Source: Pseudomonadota bacterium
GTDB lineage: Bacteria > Pseudomonadota > Gammaproteobacteria > Pseudomonadales > Pseudohongiellaceae
Assembly: GCA_027621405.1 (NCBI GenBank)
Contig: JAQCBT010000024.1
Span: 1 to 38,524, forward strand
DNA length: 38,524 bases
Direction of reading: 5' to 3'
Shown: piece by piece, positions 25,255 to 33,437 of the stretch
Layout of the letters: the number at the start of each line of letters is the position of its first letter
How positions within the stretch are numbered: position 1 is the stretch's first letter
Translations under genes and position numbers: made by a program
Notes under the pieces: generated by a model
Databases searched by the model: none
The model's input: only the letters and a program-made list of their open reading frames with translations
Told to the model about the DNA's origin: nothing

Positions 25255-25311
25255 CGGTTAATAGGGACAGATTTATTTTCCCTTGGAAAATAAATCTGTC
25301 CCTATTAACCG
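25255..25311. repeat. Palindromic repeat family A, copy 6
   Basis: Perfect 57-bp palindrome with loop CTT. Outer bases are CGGTTAAT and ATTAACCG, different from other copies yet complementary to each other. It lies between convergent genes, 15 nt after one stop and 1 nt from the other. Confidence 0.98.
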
Positions 25312-25312
25312 A

Positions 25313-27235
25313 CTATCTCCTCACTGGCCTCTTCTTCCCGGCTGAAGCCGGTCGCGCTGGCTTCTTGCCGACTTTAGGCTTGCCACGCTTCATGGATTTG
25401 TTTTTGTCTTTCGTCTTCCCTGCAGTTTTCGACTTTGGTTTTGACTTTGGCTTTCGGCGCACAGGGCGATCAGCGAAATCAGCATCGTGCGCTGCACCCG
25501 AAGACTGTTCCGTTTCACCAGTGAAGCGGGTGATGTTCAGTCGCTTCCTGGCGATGCAGGTGTTTTTCAGATCCTTGAATATCTCCGCCGGCATATCGAG
25601 AGGCAAGTCCACCGTGCTGTAACTATCGAAGATATTGATGCGCCCGATATCTTTGGCATCCAGCCCGGCTTCGTTGGCGATGGCGCCGACAATATTGCCA
25701 GGCATCACGGAATCATTGTGACCGATATCGATACGGAAGCGCTCCATTCCCTTTGCAGGCGGCGCCGACTTATCGGTTCTCGACTTGTAGCTTTCTTTAT
25801 CTTTGCTCCGACCCGCTTTACCGCCAGCCTGTTTGTCCCGGCGACCGCGGCTACCTTCGCTACGCGTGTCCGGGCCTTCCTTATGCCAGGAAGGATCGAG
25901 TTTGGGTGTGGGCTGGTGTTTCAGTAGCAAGGCAGAATCCCCCTGCACGATTTTCGCCAGGGCCGCTGCAATCTCTATCGCTGGCACATTGTGTTCCGAC
26001 TGATACTGCTCGACTAACTGGCTGTACAGATTAAGATCGCCGGCCGCCAGGGTATCGGTGATGGTCTGCTTGAACTGGGCGATGCGCTTGTCGTTGATCA
26101 TCTCCGTTGAGGGCAGTTCCATCAATTCGATTTTGGAACCGGTGGCGCGCTCGATGGCGGCCAGCATGCGACGCTCGCGTGGCGCGGCAAACAGGATGGC
26201 ATCACCTTTACGCCCGGCGCGTCCGGTACGACCGATGCGATGGATATACGCCTCATCGTCGTGGGGGATGTCGTAGTTAATAACATGGCTGATCCGATCC
26301 ACGTCGAGACCACGGGCGGCCACGTCAGTAGCGACCAGAATATCCAGTTCCCCCTTCTTCAGCTTGGCGATGGTGCGCTCTCGCTGCGCCTGGGCAATGT
26401 CACCATTGAGTGCGGTGGCGGCAAATCCCCTGGCCGACAGTTTCTCTGCCAACTCGGTGGTGACTATGCGGGTGCGCACGAACACGATCATGGCATCGAA
26501 AGTCTCGGCTTCCAGAATGCGGGTCAGGGCATCCAGCTTGTGGGTGCCACTGACCGGCCACACTCGCTGGCGGATCAGATCGGTGGTGGCTTTCTTGGCG
26601 GCAATGGTCACCTGCGACGGTTGGTTGAGATGGCTGTTGGCAATGCGCCGCACCTCGGCAGGCATGGTGGCAGAGAACAGGGCAATCTGCCGCTTCGGCG
26701 GCGTCTGCTCGAGGATCCATTCCACATCATCGATGAAACCCATGCGCAGCATCTCATCGGCTTCATCCAGCACCAGGGTCTGCAAGCCTTCCAGCTTCAG
26801 TGTGCCCTTGCGCATGTGATCCATCACCCGCCCCGGCGTACCCACTACCACATGTACACCACGTTTGAGTGCACGGATCTGGCCGCTGTAGTCCTGACCG
26901 CCATACACCGGCAAGACATGAAAATCCTTCAGATAGGTCGCATAGGTCTGAAACGCCTCCGCCACCTGAATCGCAAGCTCCCGAGTTGGAGTCAGTACCA
27001 GCACCTGGGGGTTTTTCCGCGAGATATCCAGCCGCGACAACACCGGCAGCGCAAACGCGGCCGTCTTGCCAGTACCGGTCTGGGCCTGACCCAACACATC
27101 CTTGCCAGCCAGTAACAGGGGAATGGTCTGCGCCTGAATGGGTGATGGCGTCTCATAACCCACGTCCTGCAGGGCCTGAATCAGGGGCGCGATGAGATTT
27201 AGCTGGTCAAACATGGTTGCCGCTTCGGTGGTCAT
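25313..27235 (-). CDS. deaD: DEAD-box ATP-dependent RNA helicase, DeaD/CsdA family
   Basis: About 640 residues. The helicase core has AQTGTGKT at 51-58, PTRELAIQ, LVLDEADEMLRMGF, SAT, and the C-terminal core motifs TDVAARGLDV and HRIGRTGRAGRKG. A DbpA-type RNA-binding domain follows (MERFRIDIGHNDSVMPGNIVGAIANEAGL ... ARKRLNITRF), and the last 50 residues are a Lys/Arg-rich tail. The length and domain order match DeaD, which helps ribosome assembly and mRNA turnover in the cold. The start at 27235 (MTTEAAT) or 27214 (MFDQLN) cannot be settled by ribosome binding sites. It faces palindrome copy 6 at its 3' end. Confidence 0.93.
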   Translation of the reverse strand: MTTEAATMFDQLNLIAPLIQALQDVGYETPSPIQAQTIPLLLAGKDVLGQAQTGTGKTAAFALPVLSRLDISRKNPQVLVLTPTRELAIQVAEAFQTYATYLKDFHVLPVYGGQDYSGQIRALKRGVHVVVGTPGRVMDHMRKGTLKLEGLQTLVLDEADEMLRMGFIDDVEWILEQTPPKRQIALFSATMPAEVRRIANSHLNQPSQVTIAAKKATTDLIRQRVWPVSGTHKLDALTRILEAETFDAMIVFVRTRIVTTELAEKLSARGFAATALNGDIAQAQRERTIAKLKKGELDILVATDVAARGLDVDRISHVINYDIPHDDEAYIHRIGRTGRAGRKGDAILFAAPRERRMLAAIERATGSKIELMELPSTEMINDKRIAQFKQTITDTLAAGDLNLYSQLVEQYQSEHNVPAIEIAAALAKIVQGDSALLLKHQPTPKLDPSWHKEGPDTRSEGSRGRRDKQAGGKAGRSKDKESYKSRTDKSAPPAKGMERFRIDIGHNDSVMPGNIVGAIANEAGLDAKDIGRINIFDSYSTVDLPLDMPAEIFKDLKNTCIARKRLNITRFTGETEQSSGAAHDADFADRPVRRKPKSKPKSKTAGKTKDKNKSMKRGKPKVGKKPARPASAGKKRPVRR

Positions 27236-27466
27236 AGTAGGCTCAATAGTGAGGATGGAAACTGGACAGCGAGCGCCCAAAACCGTTTCGGGTTGTTAAG
27301 CGGGCGCGGAGTGTAGCATGGGTGGGCGGGAAAGTCGGGTTTTTGAGTGATTCAGACCTCAGGGCCAGTTAGGGGTCCAGAAGTCTCCGACGGGCTTTTA
27401 AATCATCCCTTAGCCCACTTATTTGTTAACATGGCAGGCAATCAATGCATCCCGGACGGGTTCCCC

Positions 27467-28270
27467 ATGGCTGAACATGAAAGCGTAAACCTCGCAGTTT
27501 TTTGCGATTTCGAGAACATCGCACTCGGTGTGGAAGACGCCAAGTACGCCAAGTTCGACATCGGGCTGGTGCTGAAGAAGCTGTTACTCAAGGGCAGCAT
27601 CGTGATCAAAAAAGCCTACTGCGACTGGGACCGTTACAAAGGCTTCAAACCAGCCATGCATGAAGCCGCGTTTGAGCTGATCGAAATCCCTCATGTACGG
27701 CAGTCCGGCAAGAACTCTGCGGACATTCGCATGGTGGTGGATGCGCTCGACCTTTGTTATACAAAACCCCACGTGGATACGTTTGTAATCCTTTCCGGTG
27801 ACTCTGACTTCTCACCGCTGGTGAGCAAACTCAGGGAGAACAACAAGATTGTTATTGGCGTAGGGGTCAAGTCTTCCACATCCGATCTGTTAATGGCCAA
27901 CTGTGACGAATTTATCTTCTACGATGATCTCGTGCGCAGCGAGCCGAAACAGCGAACCCGACGCAAGCGCGGTGGCAGTGAGAAGAAAGCCTCAGCAAAG
28001 GAATCAGTCGAAGACAAACGCCATGAGGCCTTCGACCTGGTTCTGGAAACCTTCGAAGCCCTGCAGGCCGAGCGCAGCAGCGGCAATGGTATCTGGGGTT
28101 CGATGATCAAGCAGGCATTGAAGCGGCGTAAGCCCGGCTTTAATGAATCCTACTATGGCTTCAAGACCTTCAGTGAATTGCTCGAAGAGGCAGCCAAGGC
28201 GGGGCTCTTGAAGTTGCAGTATGACGAGAAGTCCGGCGGCTATATCGTGCTGGCGACCAAGGGCAACTGA
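27467..28270 (+). CDS. NYN-domain (LabA/DUF88-type) protein with C-terminal OST-HTH/LOTUS domain
   Basis: A 267-residue protein. The NYN nuclease domain (residues 8-155) has the acidic residues of the PIN-like fold: Asp14 in FCDFENIA, Asp in SADIRMVVDAL, and SGDSDFSPLV. A basic linker (RTRRKRGGSEKKASAKE) joins it to a C-terminal OST-HTH/LOTUS-like domain (GIWGSMIKQALKRRKPGFNESYYGFKTFSELLEEA), a fold that binds RNA. It is probably an RNA-directed nuclease or RNA-binding regulator. ATG 27467 with GGACGGG upstream is chosen over the longer frame from 27347. Its TGA is part of palindrome copy 7. Confidence 0.85.
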   Translation: MAEHESVNLAVFCDFENIALGVEDAKYAKFDIGLVLKKLLLKGSIVIKKAYCDWDRYKGFKPAMHEAAFELIEIPHVRQSGKNSADIRMVVDALDLCYTKPHVDTFVILSGDSDFSPLVSKLRENNKIVIGVGVKSSTSDLLMANCDEFIFYDDLVRSEPKQRTRRKRGGSEKKASAKESVEDKRHEAFDLVLETFEALQAERSSGNGIWGSMIKQALKRRKPGFNESYYGFKTFSELLEEAAKAGLLKLQYDEKSGGYIVLATKGN

Positions 28271-28327
28271 ACATAATAGGGACAGATTTAGTTTCCATGG
28301 AAACTAAATCTGTCCCTATTATGTTCA
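28268..28327. repeat. Palindromic repeat family A, copy 7 (variant arms)
   Basis: Perfect 60-bp palindrome without a mismatched loop; the centre is TTTCCATGGAAA. In both arms one base pair differs from the family: TTTAGTTTCC on the left and GGAAACTAAA on the right, a compensated change. Outer bases are TGAACAT and ATGTTCA; the left one includes the TGA stop of the NYN gene. Confidence 0.98.
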
Positions 28328-28362
28328 TCTATCCAATTATGAGTTGAGGCGCGGCCGCAAGA

Positions 28363-28854
28363 GTGGAACCGCTTGTCTGGATAATAGTACTGCTGCTTCT
28401 GATAATCGTCCTGCAGGTGCTTGCGCAGCGTTCCAGCAAGCCTGTTGAGTATCGGTATACGCAGCGAGCAGCGCTTTTCACTGCGGCGGAACGGTCGTTT
28501 TACGGTGTGCTGTCTTCTTCAGTTGAAAAGCCTTTTGTTGTATTCGCCAAGGTCAGGGTGGCGGACATTCTCACACCAGAGAAGGGACTTGCCAGCAACA
28601 TAAGACAAGGCGCGTTTAACAAGATCTCCAGTAAGCATTTCGACTTTGTTTTATGTAGAGACGATGACCTATCGGTTGTATGCGCAATAGAGCTGAACGA
28701 CAGGTCTCACGATTCAATGAAGCGGCAACAGCGCGACAGATTTTTGGCGAACGCTTACGAAAGTGCGAATCTTCCATTGATTCAAATTCCCGCCAAACGC
28801 GCATACAGCAAATCGGATATTCTGGAACATCTAAGATCAGCCATTACCAGCTAA
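28363..28854 (+). CDS. DUF2726 membrane-anchored protein
   Basis: A 163-residue protein starting with GTG. One N-terminal membrane helix (WIIVLLLLIIVLQVLA) is followed by a DUF2726 domain: LFTAAERSFYGVL, FVVFAKVRVADIL, FNKISSKHFDFVLCRDD, AIELNDRSHDSMKRQQRDRFLANAYESANLPLIQIPA. This is a restriction-endonuclease-like fold, with the Asp and Glu of FDFVLC and AIELND in the positions of a PD-(D/E)xK core, though activity is unproven. The gene is flanked by palindrome copies 7 and 8, which share the same outer bases. No strong ribosome binding site precedes the GTG. Confidence 0.8.
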   Translation: MEPLVWIIVLLLLIIVLQVLAQRSSKPVEYRYTQRAALFTAAERSFYGVLSSSVEKPFVVFAKVRVADILTPEKGLASNIRQGAFNKISSKHFDFVLCRDDDLSVVCAIELNDRSHDSMKRQQRDRFLANAYESANLPLIQIPAKRAYSKSDILEHLRSAITS

Positions 28855-28901
28855 GTAATCGCCACTGTATCGTTCCAGTTCGGCTGGGTGTGGCGGTATC
28901 C

Positions 28902-28955
28902 ACATAATAGGGACAGATTTATTTTCCTGGGAAAATAAATCTGTCCCTATTATGT
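28902..28955. repeat. Palindromic repeat family A, copy 8
   Basis: Perfect 54-bp palindrome except for the 2-nt loop TG. Outer bases are ACATAAT and ATTATGT, the same class as copy 7, which lies on the other side of the DUF2726 gene. It is 47 nt after that gene's stop. Confidence 0.97.
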
Positions 28956-29286
28956 TCCTTGCTTTCTGCTTGAAATAGGAGGACACTGGACGAACACTTC
29001 GTCTTTCTTCGAGAAAGTTTGTCTGCCAGACAAACAATGAGCAAGCTGCCTTAGCGCTCGCCCCATACTTTCCCCTCGAATACCGATCTGTCAAAAGCCG
29101 TTTTGCAATTGCTTTAAGCGATCCTGAGCAGTGCATCTAGCACTTCAATGTGGCATCAAAAACGGCCTATATCCGTTATTACCAACCAGATCATCGATGG
29201 TGCCAACCATTGAGAATATGCAGCACGAGGCGTTAGATGAATGATATCTCTGTCAGTGAACTTAAGTGCCCAGGAGTTCAACGACG
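28956..29286. other. Intergenic region, 330 bp, no convincing gene
   Basis: No open frame here has a ribosome binding site or family-like sequence; the one crossing the palindrome on the minus strand is rejected. It contains a strong hairpin at 29017-29035. GGAG about 10 nt before ATG 29287 belongs to the next gene. Confidence 0.5.
29017..29035. repeat. 9-bp perfect inverted repeat with 1-nt centre
   Basis: GTTTGTCTG, C, CAGACAAAC. A smaller CTTTC/GAAAG hairpin lies just before it. It could be part of a terminator or an operator. No gene end is closer than 80 nt. Confidence 0.4.
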
Positions 29287-29559
29287 ATGTTGAGGTTTCC
29301 CAATCCTTCCCGAAGCTACGACGACAGCAAAAAACGTATTTGCTTCTGGGGTTATGACAGCGCCATCGAAGTGTCATTTTTTATTGATATAGACACTCTA
29401 AAGCTTCTGAGCCCGGAAATGAGTGATATCGAATCTGGCTTTCTGGAAACTTTCGACGACGAGCGCGACCACATCAACGCGATGGCCAGCAAGGTTTACC
29501 GGGAGGGTAGTAACCGCTCCTATTCCTATATTCTGCTTGCAGCAGATGCCAGGAAATAA
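29287..29559 (+). CDS. DUF1488 family small protein
   Basis: A 90-residue protein: MLRFPNPSRSYDDSKKRICFWGYDSAIEVSFFIDIDTLKLL, then ESGFLETFDDERDHINAMASKVY. The order of a short strand, FWGYDSAIEVSFF and a helix with the R-x2-I-x3-A-x2-VY pattern matches DUF1488. The function is unknown. GGAG lies about 10 nt upstream of ATG 29287. It is followed 19 nt after its stop by palindrome copy 9. Confidence 0.75.
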   Translation: MLRFPNPSRSYDDSKKRICFWGYDSAIEVSFFIDIDTLKLLSPEMSDIESGFLETFDDERDHINAMASKVYREGSNRSYSYILLAADARK

Positions 29560-29578
29560 TTTTGCTTACCCGGCAAGA

Positions 29579-29632
29579 GATTAATAGGGACAGATTTATT
29601 TTCCTCGGAAAATAAATCTGTCCCTATTAATC
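29579..29632. repeat. Palindromic repeat family A, copy 9
   Basis: 54 bp with loop TC and outer bases GATTAAT and ATTAATC. It lies 19 nt after the DUF1488 gene and about 92 nt before cbpA, same direction. Confidence 0.97.
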
Positions 29633-29724
29633 CAAACCCTTACGCAATAAATTGTTGCGTTCTTAAGTACCCACCGGATTCCCGACAGATTCTCATTTAT
29701 CCAATTTTGGCGTATTGTTGTTCG

Positions 29725-30687
29725 ATGGAATTCAAGGACTACTACGACATACTCGGTGTCGAGCCTGATGCTGACAAGCCAGCGATAAAGAAGGCCTACC
29801 GGCGTCTGGCCCGGAAATACCATCCCGACGTGAGTTCCGAACACGGGGCTGAAGCCCATTTCAAGGAAGTCTCTGAAGCCTATGAAGTGCTCGGCGACGA
29901 TACGCGCCGTGCCGAATACGATCAGCTACGCAAATACGGTAGCAAGGGCGAGCGCTTTACTCCACCACCGGGTTGGACCGGCGGTGCTGGTGGCGGCGAT
30001 AGCTTCGAATTCCAGGGTGGCGACTTTTCCGAGTTCTTTGCCAGCATGTTTGGGGCAAGGGCTGGCTCGGGTCAACGCAGTAGTCGCGGGTTTACCAGTA
30101 GTGAGGATTTCACATCCAGGCGCGGGCAGGATGTGGAAATCGACCTGCCTGTTTTTCTTGAAGAAACTCTCAGCGAAGAAGCGAAGTCCATCGAGTATCG
30201 CCTGCCCCATTACGGCGAAACGGGCCGTCTCAAGGATATCAAGAAAACCCTCAAGGTTAAGATTCCGAAAGGTGTTATCGATGGCGAACGCATTCGCTTG
30301 AAAGGACAGGGTGGCCCGGGCTACGGCAGTGGCGCCAGTGGAGACCTGTATCTGCGCATCAGGCTGGTACCGCACCCGCTGTTTGATGTGGTCGGGAACG
30401 ATCTCAACATTACCCTGCCGGTTGCTCCCTGGGAAGCCGCGCTCGGCGCCACGGTGACGGTGCCTACCTTAAGCGGCAAGATCAGCCTGACCATCAAGCC
30501 GGGCAGCCAGACCGGGCAGAAGTTACGGGTCAAGGGCAAAGGCCTGGCGAGTAAACAGGGCCAGGGTGATCTTTACGTCATACTCAAAGTGGTGATGCCG
30601 GAAAAAGTTGATGAAAAGACCAAACAGCTCTGGGCGCAGCTCAAGTATCAGGCCGATTTTGATCCACGCAAGAATCTAGGGGGCTAG
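29725..30687 (+). CDS. cbpA: Curved DNA-binding protein/DnaJ-class co-chaperone CbpA
   Basis: A 320-residue DnaJ homologue without zinc fingers. The J domain (residues 4-70) contains HPD at 33-35. A Gly/Phe-rich stretch ([25 protein letters not shown]) follows, then two C-terminal peptide-binding domains ([55 protein letters not shown]). This is the CbpA arrangement. It stimulates DnaK and binds DNA in enterobacteria. The start at 29725 has no clear ribosome binding site. It is followed after 2 nt by cbpM, its specific inhibitor. Confidence 0.93.
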   Translation: MEFKDYYDILGVEPDADKPAIKKAYRRLARKYHPDVSSEHGAEAHFKEVSEAYEVLGDDTRRAEYDQLRKYGSKGERFTPPPGWTGGAGGGDSFEFQGGDFSEFFASMFGARAGSGQRSSRGFTSSEDFTSRRGQDVEIDLPVFLEETLSEEAKSIEYRLPHYGETGRLKDIKKTLKVKIPKGVIDGERIRLKGQGGPGYGSGASGDLYLRIRLVPHPLFDVVGNDLNITLPVAPWEAALGATVTVPTLSGKISLTIKPGSQTGQKLRVKGKGLASKQGQGDLYVILKVVMPEKVDEKTKQLWAQLKYQADFDPRKNLGG

Positions 30688-30689
30688 CG

Positions 30690-31001
30690 ATGACTGAATA
30701 CGACATCGAGCTAAAGCTGATAGATATCTGTGATGAATTAAAACTCAGCGAGGAAACCTGTGTGGAGCTGGTCTCCTGCGGCATAGTGAAACCGCCCGGA
30801 CGCACGCCCGATGAATGGGTCTTCGACCTCACCATGGTAAGCGTGGCCAAACGCGCTATTCGCTTGCGGCAGGAGCTGGAGCTTGACTGGTCGGCAGTGG
30901 CCCTGGTGCTGAACCTGCTTGACGAACGAGACCAGTTACGACTCGAAAACCAGACCTTACAACAGCGGCTGGAACGCTTTTTGCTCGAAGAACAGAGCTA
31001 G
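30690..31001 (+). CDS. cbpM: Chaperone modulatory protein CbpM
   Basis: A 103-residue MerR-like helical protein. The N-terminal part (LIDICDELKLSEETCVELVSCGIVKP) resembles the MerR winged helix, and the C-terminal part (LRQELELDWSAVALVLNLLDERDQLRLENQTLQQRLERFL) is a long coiled coil. Its place directly after cbpA matches the known cbpAM operon, in which CbpM inhibits the CbpA J domain. AGGGGG lies about 8 nt before the ATG. The last base of its TAG is the first base of palindrome copy 10. Confidence 0.9.
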   Translation: MTEYDIELKLIDICDELKLSEETCVELVSCGIVKPPGRTPDEWVFDLTMVSVAKRAIRLRQELELDWSAVALVLNLLDERDQLRLENQTLQQRLERFLLEEQS

Positions 31002-31058
31002 AGTTTAATAGGGACAGATTTATTTTCCTCGGAAAATAAATCTGTCCCTATTAAACTC
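31001..31058. repeat. Palindromic repeat family A, copy 10
   Basis: 58 bp with loop TC and outer bases GAGTTTAAT and ATTAAACTC. It begins on the last base of the cbpM stop and ends 5 nt before the amidase ATG, filling the whole gap between two co-oriented genes. Confidence 0.98.
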
Positions 31059-31063
31059 AGCCG

Positions 31064-32476
31064 ATGAACGAATCCCTCCACTACTTGTCTCTTCACCAGG
31101 TTGCCAAGCTGATAAAAACCAAACAGCTCTCCCCGGTTGAGCTAACACGCCATATGCTCCAGCGAATCGAATCGCTGGACGGCAAACTACACAGCTATGC
31201 CACCGTTACCCACGACCTTGCCCTACAGCAAGCCAGACAAGCCGAAGCGGACATCATGGCGGGCAACTACAAGGGTCCTCTTCATGGCATCCCCGTAGCC
31301 ATCAAGGATCTGTGCTACACCAAGGGCATCAAAACCATGGGCGGCCTGAAAGTCCGCAGAGATTTCATACCGGATTTCAATGCCACCGTTGTCAACAAAC
31401 TCGCTGACGCAGGCAGTGTGCTGCTGGGCAAACTTGCCCTCACCGAAGGCGCCCTGTCCGGCTACCACAAAGACTTCGAGATACCGGTGAACCCCTGGGG
31501 AGAAGAACTCTGGGCGGGCGTCTCCTCCAGCGGCTGCGGTGTGGCCACGGCGGCAGGTCTCTGCTTCGGCTCACTGGGTACAGACACCGGCGGTTCGATT
31601 CGCTACCCGTCCATGGCCAACGGGATTGTGGGCCTGAAGCCGACCTATGGCCGGGTAAGCCGCTATGGCGTTATCGAACTTGCTGGCTCGCTGGACCATG
31701 TGGGCCCCATGACCAGATCCGTTGTCGATGCGGCGATCATGCTTGAGGCAATTGCCGGCAAGGATGACAGGGATCCAAGCTCGCTCGATGCGCCCTTCAC
31801 ATCAAGAGCCGATAATGTGAACGCCGACTTGTCCGGCATCAGGATCGGTGTCGACGAGGATTACATCTCAAACGGTACGGACCCCGGCCTGGTTGATGCC
31901 ATACAGGAAGTGATTCAAAGCTTGCAGTATCTTGGTGCTGAACTCGTCAACGTGAACATGCCAAAAGATGATCCCATGGAGCTGCGCAATGCCTGGATTC
32001 CAGTCACTGCCTATGAGGCTGCGCGCGCACATGCAGAATTTTATCCCTCTCGCGCCGATGAATATGGCGGCTATCTGGGGGACGCGTTGAAGATCGGGCA
32101 TGAGATGAGTGAGCAGGACTATGCACAGGCTACTCAGCGAAGACAGCAGATTGCCGAGCGATTTGAAGCTGAACTGAACAAAGTGGATGCCGTGATCTGC
32201 CCCTCTGGAGGTTCCGTTTTCCCGGTGGAGAAAGCCATTCAATACGGCGATATGGAAACCCTGAGACCTGTGATACGCAAATTCCAGGGACAGTTTACGC
32301 TGCCTGCAGATCTGGCGGGGACACCAACACTCACAGTGCCTTGTGGGTTTTCAGAGCGGCAATCTCCTTATGCGGTGCAGCTCCTGGGTCGCAGAATGTC
32401 TGAAGACACTCTGTGCAGGACAGGGTCTGCGTATCAATCGATTACCCGGTGGCACGAACAACATCCACGAATGTAA
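31064..32476 (+). CDS. Amidase signature family hydrolase
   Basis: A 470-residue enzyme of the Ser-cisSer-Lys type. Lys81 lies in VAIKDLCYTKG, the cis-Ser group at 154-156 in AGVSSSGCGV, and the nucleophile Ser178 in LGTDTGGSIRYPSMANG. GLKPTYGRVSRYGV and LDHVGPMTRSV follow, as in GatA-like enzymes. The first Gly-Gly of GGSSSG is Gly-Val here, and the usual Gly-Ser after it is Gly-Cys. With no gatB or gatC beside it, it is probably a free amidase rather than tRNA amidotransferase. The start, 5 nt after palindrome copy 10, has no Shine-Dalgarno outside the repeat. Confidence 0.88.
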   Translation: MNESLHYLSLHQVAKLIKTKQLSPVELTRHMLQRIESLDGKLHSYATVTHDLALQQARQAEADIMAGNYKGPLHGIPVAIKDLCYTKGIKTMGGLKVRRDFIPDFNATVVNKLADAGSVLLGKLALTEGALSGYHKDFEIPVNPWGEELWAGVSSSGCGVATAAGLCFGSLGTDTGGSIRYPSMANGIVGLKPTYGRVSRYGVIELAGSLDHVGPMTRSVVDAAIMLEAIAGKDDRDPSSLDAPFTSRADNVNADLSGIRIGVDEDYISNGTDPGLVDAIQEVIQSLQYLGAELVNVNMPKDDPMELRNAWIPVTAYEAARAHAEFYPSRADEYGGYLGDALKIGHEMSEQDYAQATQRRQQIAERFEAELNKVDAVICPSGGSVFPVEKAIQYGDMETLRPVIRKFQGQFTLPADLAGTPTLTVPCGFSERQSPYAVQLLGRRMSEDTLCRTGSAYQSITRWHEQHPRM

Positions 32477-32530
32477 CGCTGCCGGTGATGGGCGCTGATC
32501 CACGCCCTGCCGATTAGCGTTTAAGGACAG

Positions 32531-32570
32531 GATCAGAGTAATAATACAGTACCGTATTATTACTCTGACC
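32531..32570. repeat. Palindromic repeat family B, copy 3
   Basis: 17-nt arms, GATCAGAGTAATAATAC and GTATTATTACTCTGACC, one mismatch, with loop AGTACC. The AAAAATAC of copy 1 is ATAATAC here in both arms, another compensated change. It lies between the amidase and pilin-like genes. Confidence 0.85.
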
Positions 32571-32598
32571 ACTCTACTAAAGCTCTTGGAGAGATTAA

Positions 32599-33087
32599 AT
32601 GGGAACTAAACGTAAAGGATTTTCACTGATTGAAATTCTGGTCACTCTCGCAATTCTGGGTATTCTCGCAGCGATTGCCATTCCGGCCTACCAGAACTAT
32701 AGGCTGACTGCCACTCTGTCGCAGGCGTTTAGTCTTCTGGATGAAGAGCGGATCAAGATTGAACTCTATTATGAAACTCATAACGCAATGCCGCAGAAAG
32801 GTAGTGACGCAGGCATAATTGAATATCCTGATTTTGAACTAGTAACCCAGCTGATTTGGACACCTGGAATTCCAGGGCAGTCAGTGGACGCATCGCATAT
32901 TGGAACATTCAGGCCGGAAATGAACCTAACCAGTTTTGGTGACCAGTATGGTAGATACAATGCAACATTCTTCTACATAGGCACCGGCGACCAGTCTGGA
33001 AGAGTGACATGGAAATGTGTCGTAGATAGATATGATTCGGATGCTCTTGAACAAGAATTACTACCATCCACGTGTCGCTCCTTATAG
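32599..33087 (+). CDS. Type IV pilin-like protein (class III signal, N-methylated Phe)
   Basis: A 162-residue prepilin. Cleavage is expected after Gly7 in KRKG, giving a mature FSLIEILVTLAILGILAAIAIPAY helix with Glu at position 5, the hallmark of type IV pilins and pseudopilins. The globular part ends with two Cys (WKCVVDRY ... STCRSL) that could form the D-region disulfide. It is a lone gene with no assembly genes nearby, so it may be a minor or orphan pilin. GGAGAG lies 5 nt before the ATG. Confidence 0.88.
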   Translation: MGTKRKGFSLIEILVTLAILGILAAIAIPAYQNYRLTATLSQAFSLLDEERIKIELYYETHNAMPQKGSDAGIIEYPDFELVTQLIWTPGIPGQSVDASHIGTFRPEMNLTSFGDQYGRYNATFFYIGTGDQSGRVTWKCVVDRYDSDALEQELLPSTCRSL

Positions 33088-33111
33088 TGCAGCACCTCTG
33101 TTCTCGTACTA

Positions 33112-33420
33112 CTAGACATCGAGCTTTGCGCCCAACCATTTAACGGAATCAAGGGCGCCTTGCCAACCGTTCACCAGCAGCGGGTCCACCACTTTTGCGA
33201 TGCCCCCTTCGGTGCGCCACTGCAAATAGTCTCGATAGTGCTCGGCGGAATCCCAGGTCTCAATCGCAGTGAAGCACTCCTTTTCTTCATCCAGGTAGAC
33301 ATCCAATGTCTGGCAGCCAGCATAGGCACGTGTGTCTGGTAATGCTGCTGCCAACAAAGCACGGAGTTCTTCGGACTTGCCGGGTTTACACTGGAAATCG
33401 ATGCTTACCACATAGCTCAT
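33112..33420 (-). CDS. Antibiotic biosynthesis monooxygenase (ABM) domain protein
   Basis: A 102-residue dimeric alpha-beta-barrel type protein: MSYVVSIDFQCKPGKSEELRALL, then YAGCQTLDVYLDEEKECFTAIETWDSAEHYRDYLQWR. This matches the ABM/quinol monooxygenase fold (YgiN-like). It needs no cofactor in known members; the substrate is unknown. GAGGAGGGG lies about 6 nt before ATG 33420, far better than the upstream frame to 33465. It is divergent from the ADP-ribosylglycohydrolase-like gene, with palindrome copy 11 between. Confidence 0.82.
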   Translation of the reverse strand: MSYVVSIDFQCKPGKSEELRALLAAALPDTRAYAGCQTLDVYLDEEKECFTAIETWDSAEHYRDYLQWRTEGGIAKVVDPLLVNGWQGALDSVKWLGAKLDV

Positions 33421-33437
33421 TACTGACCCCTCCTCGA

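Noticed and set aside
28837..29136. Minus-strand frame of 99 codons across palindrome copy 8
   Set aside because: Most of it is the translated repeat and intergenic sequence; no ribosome binding site.
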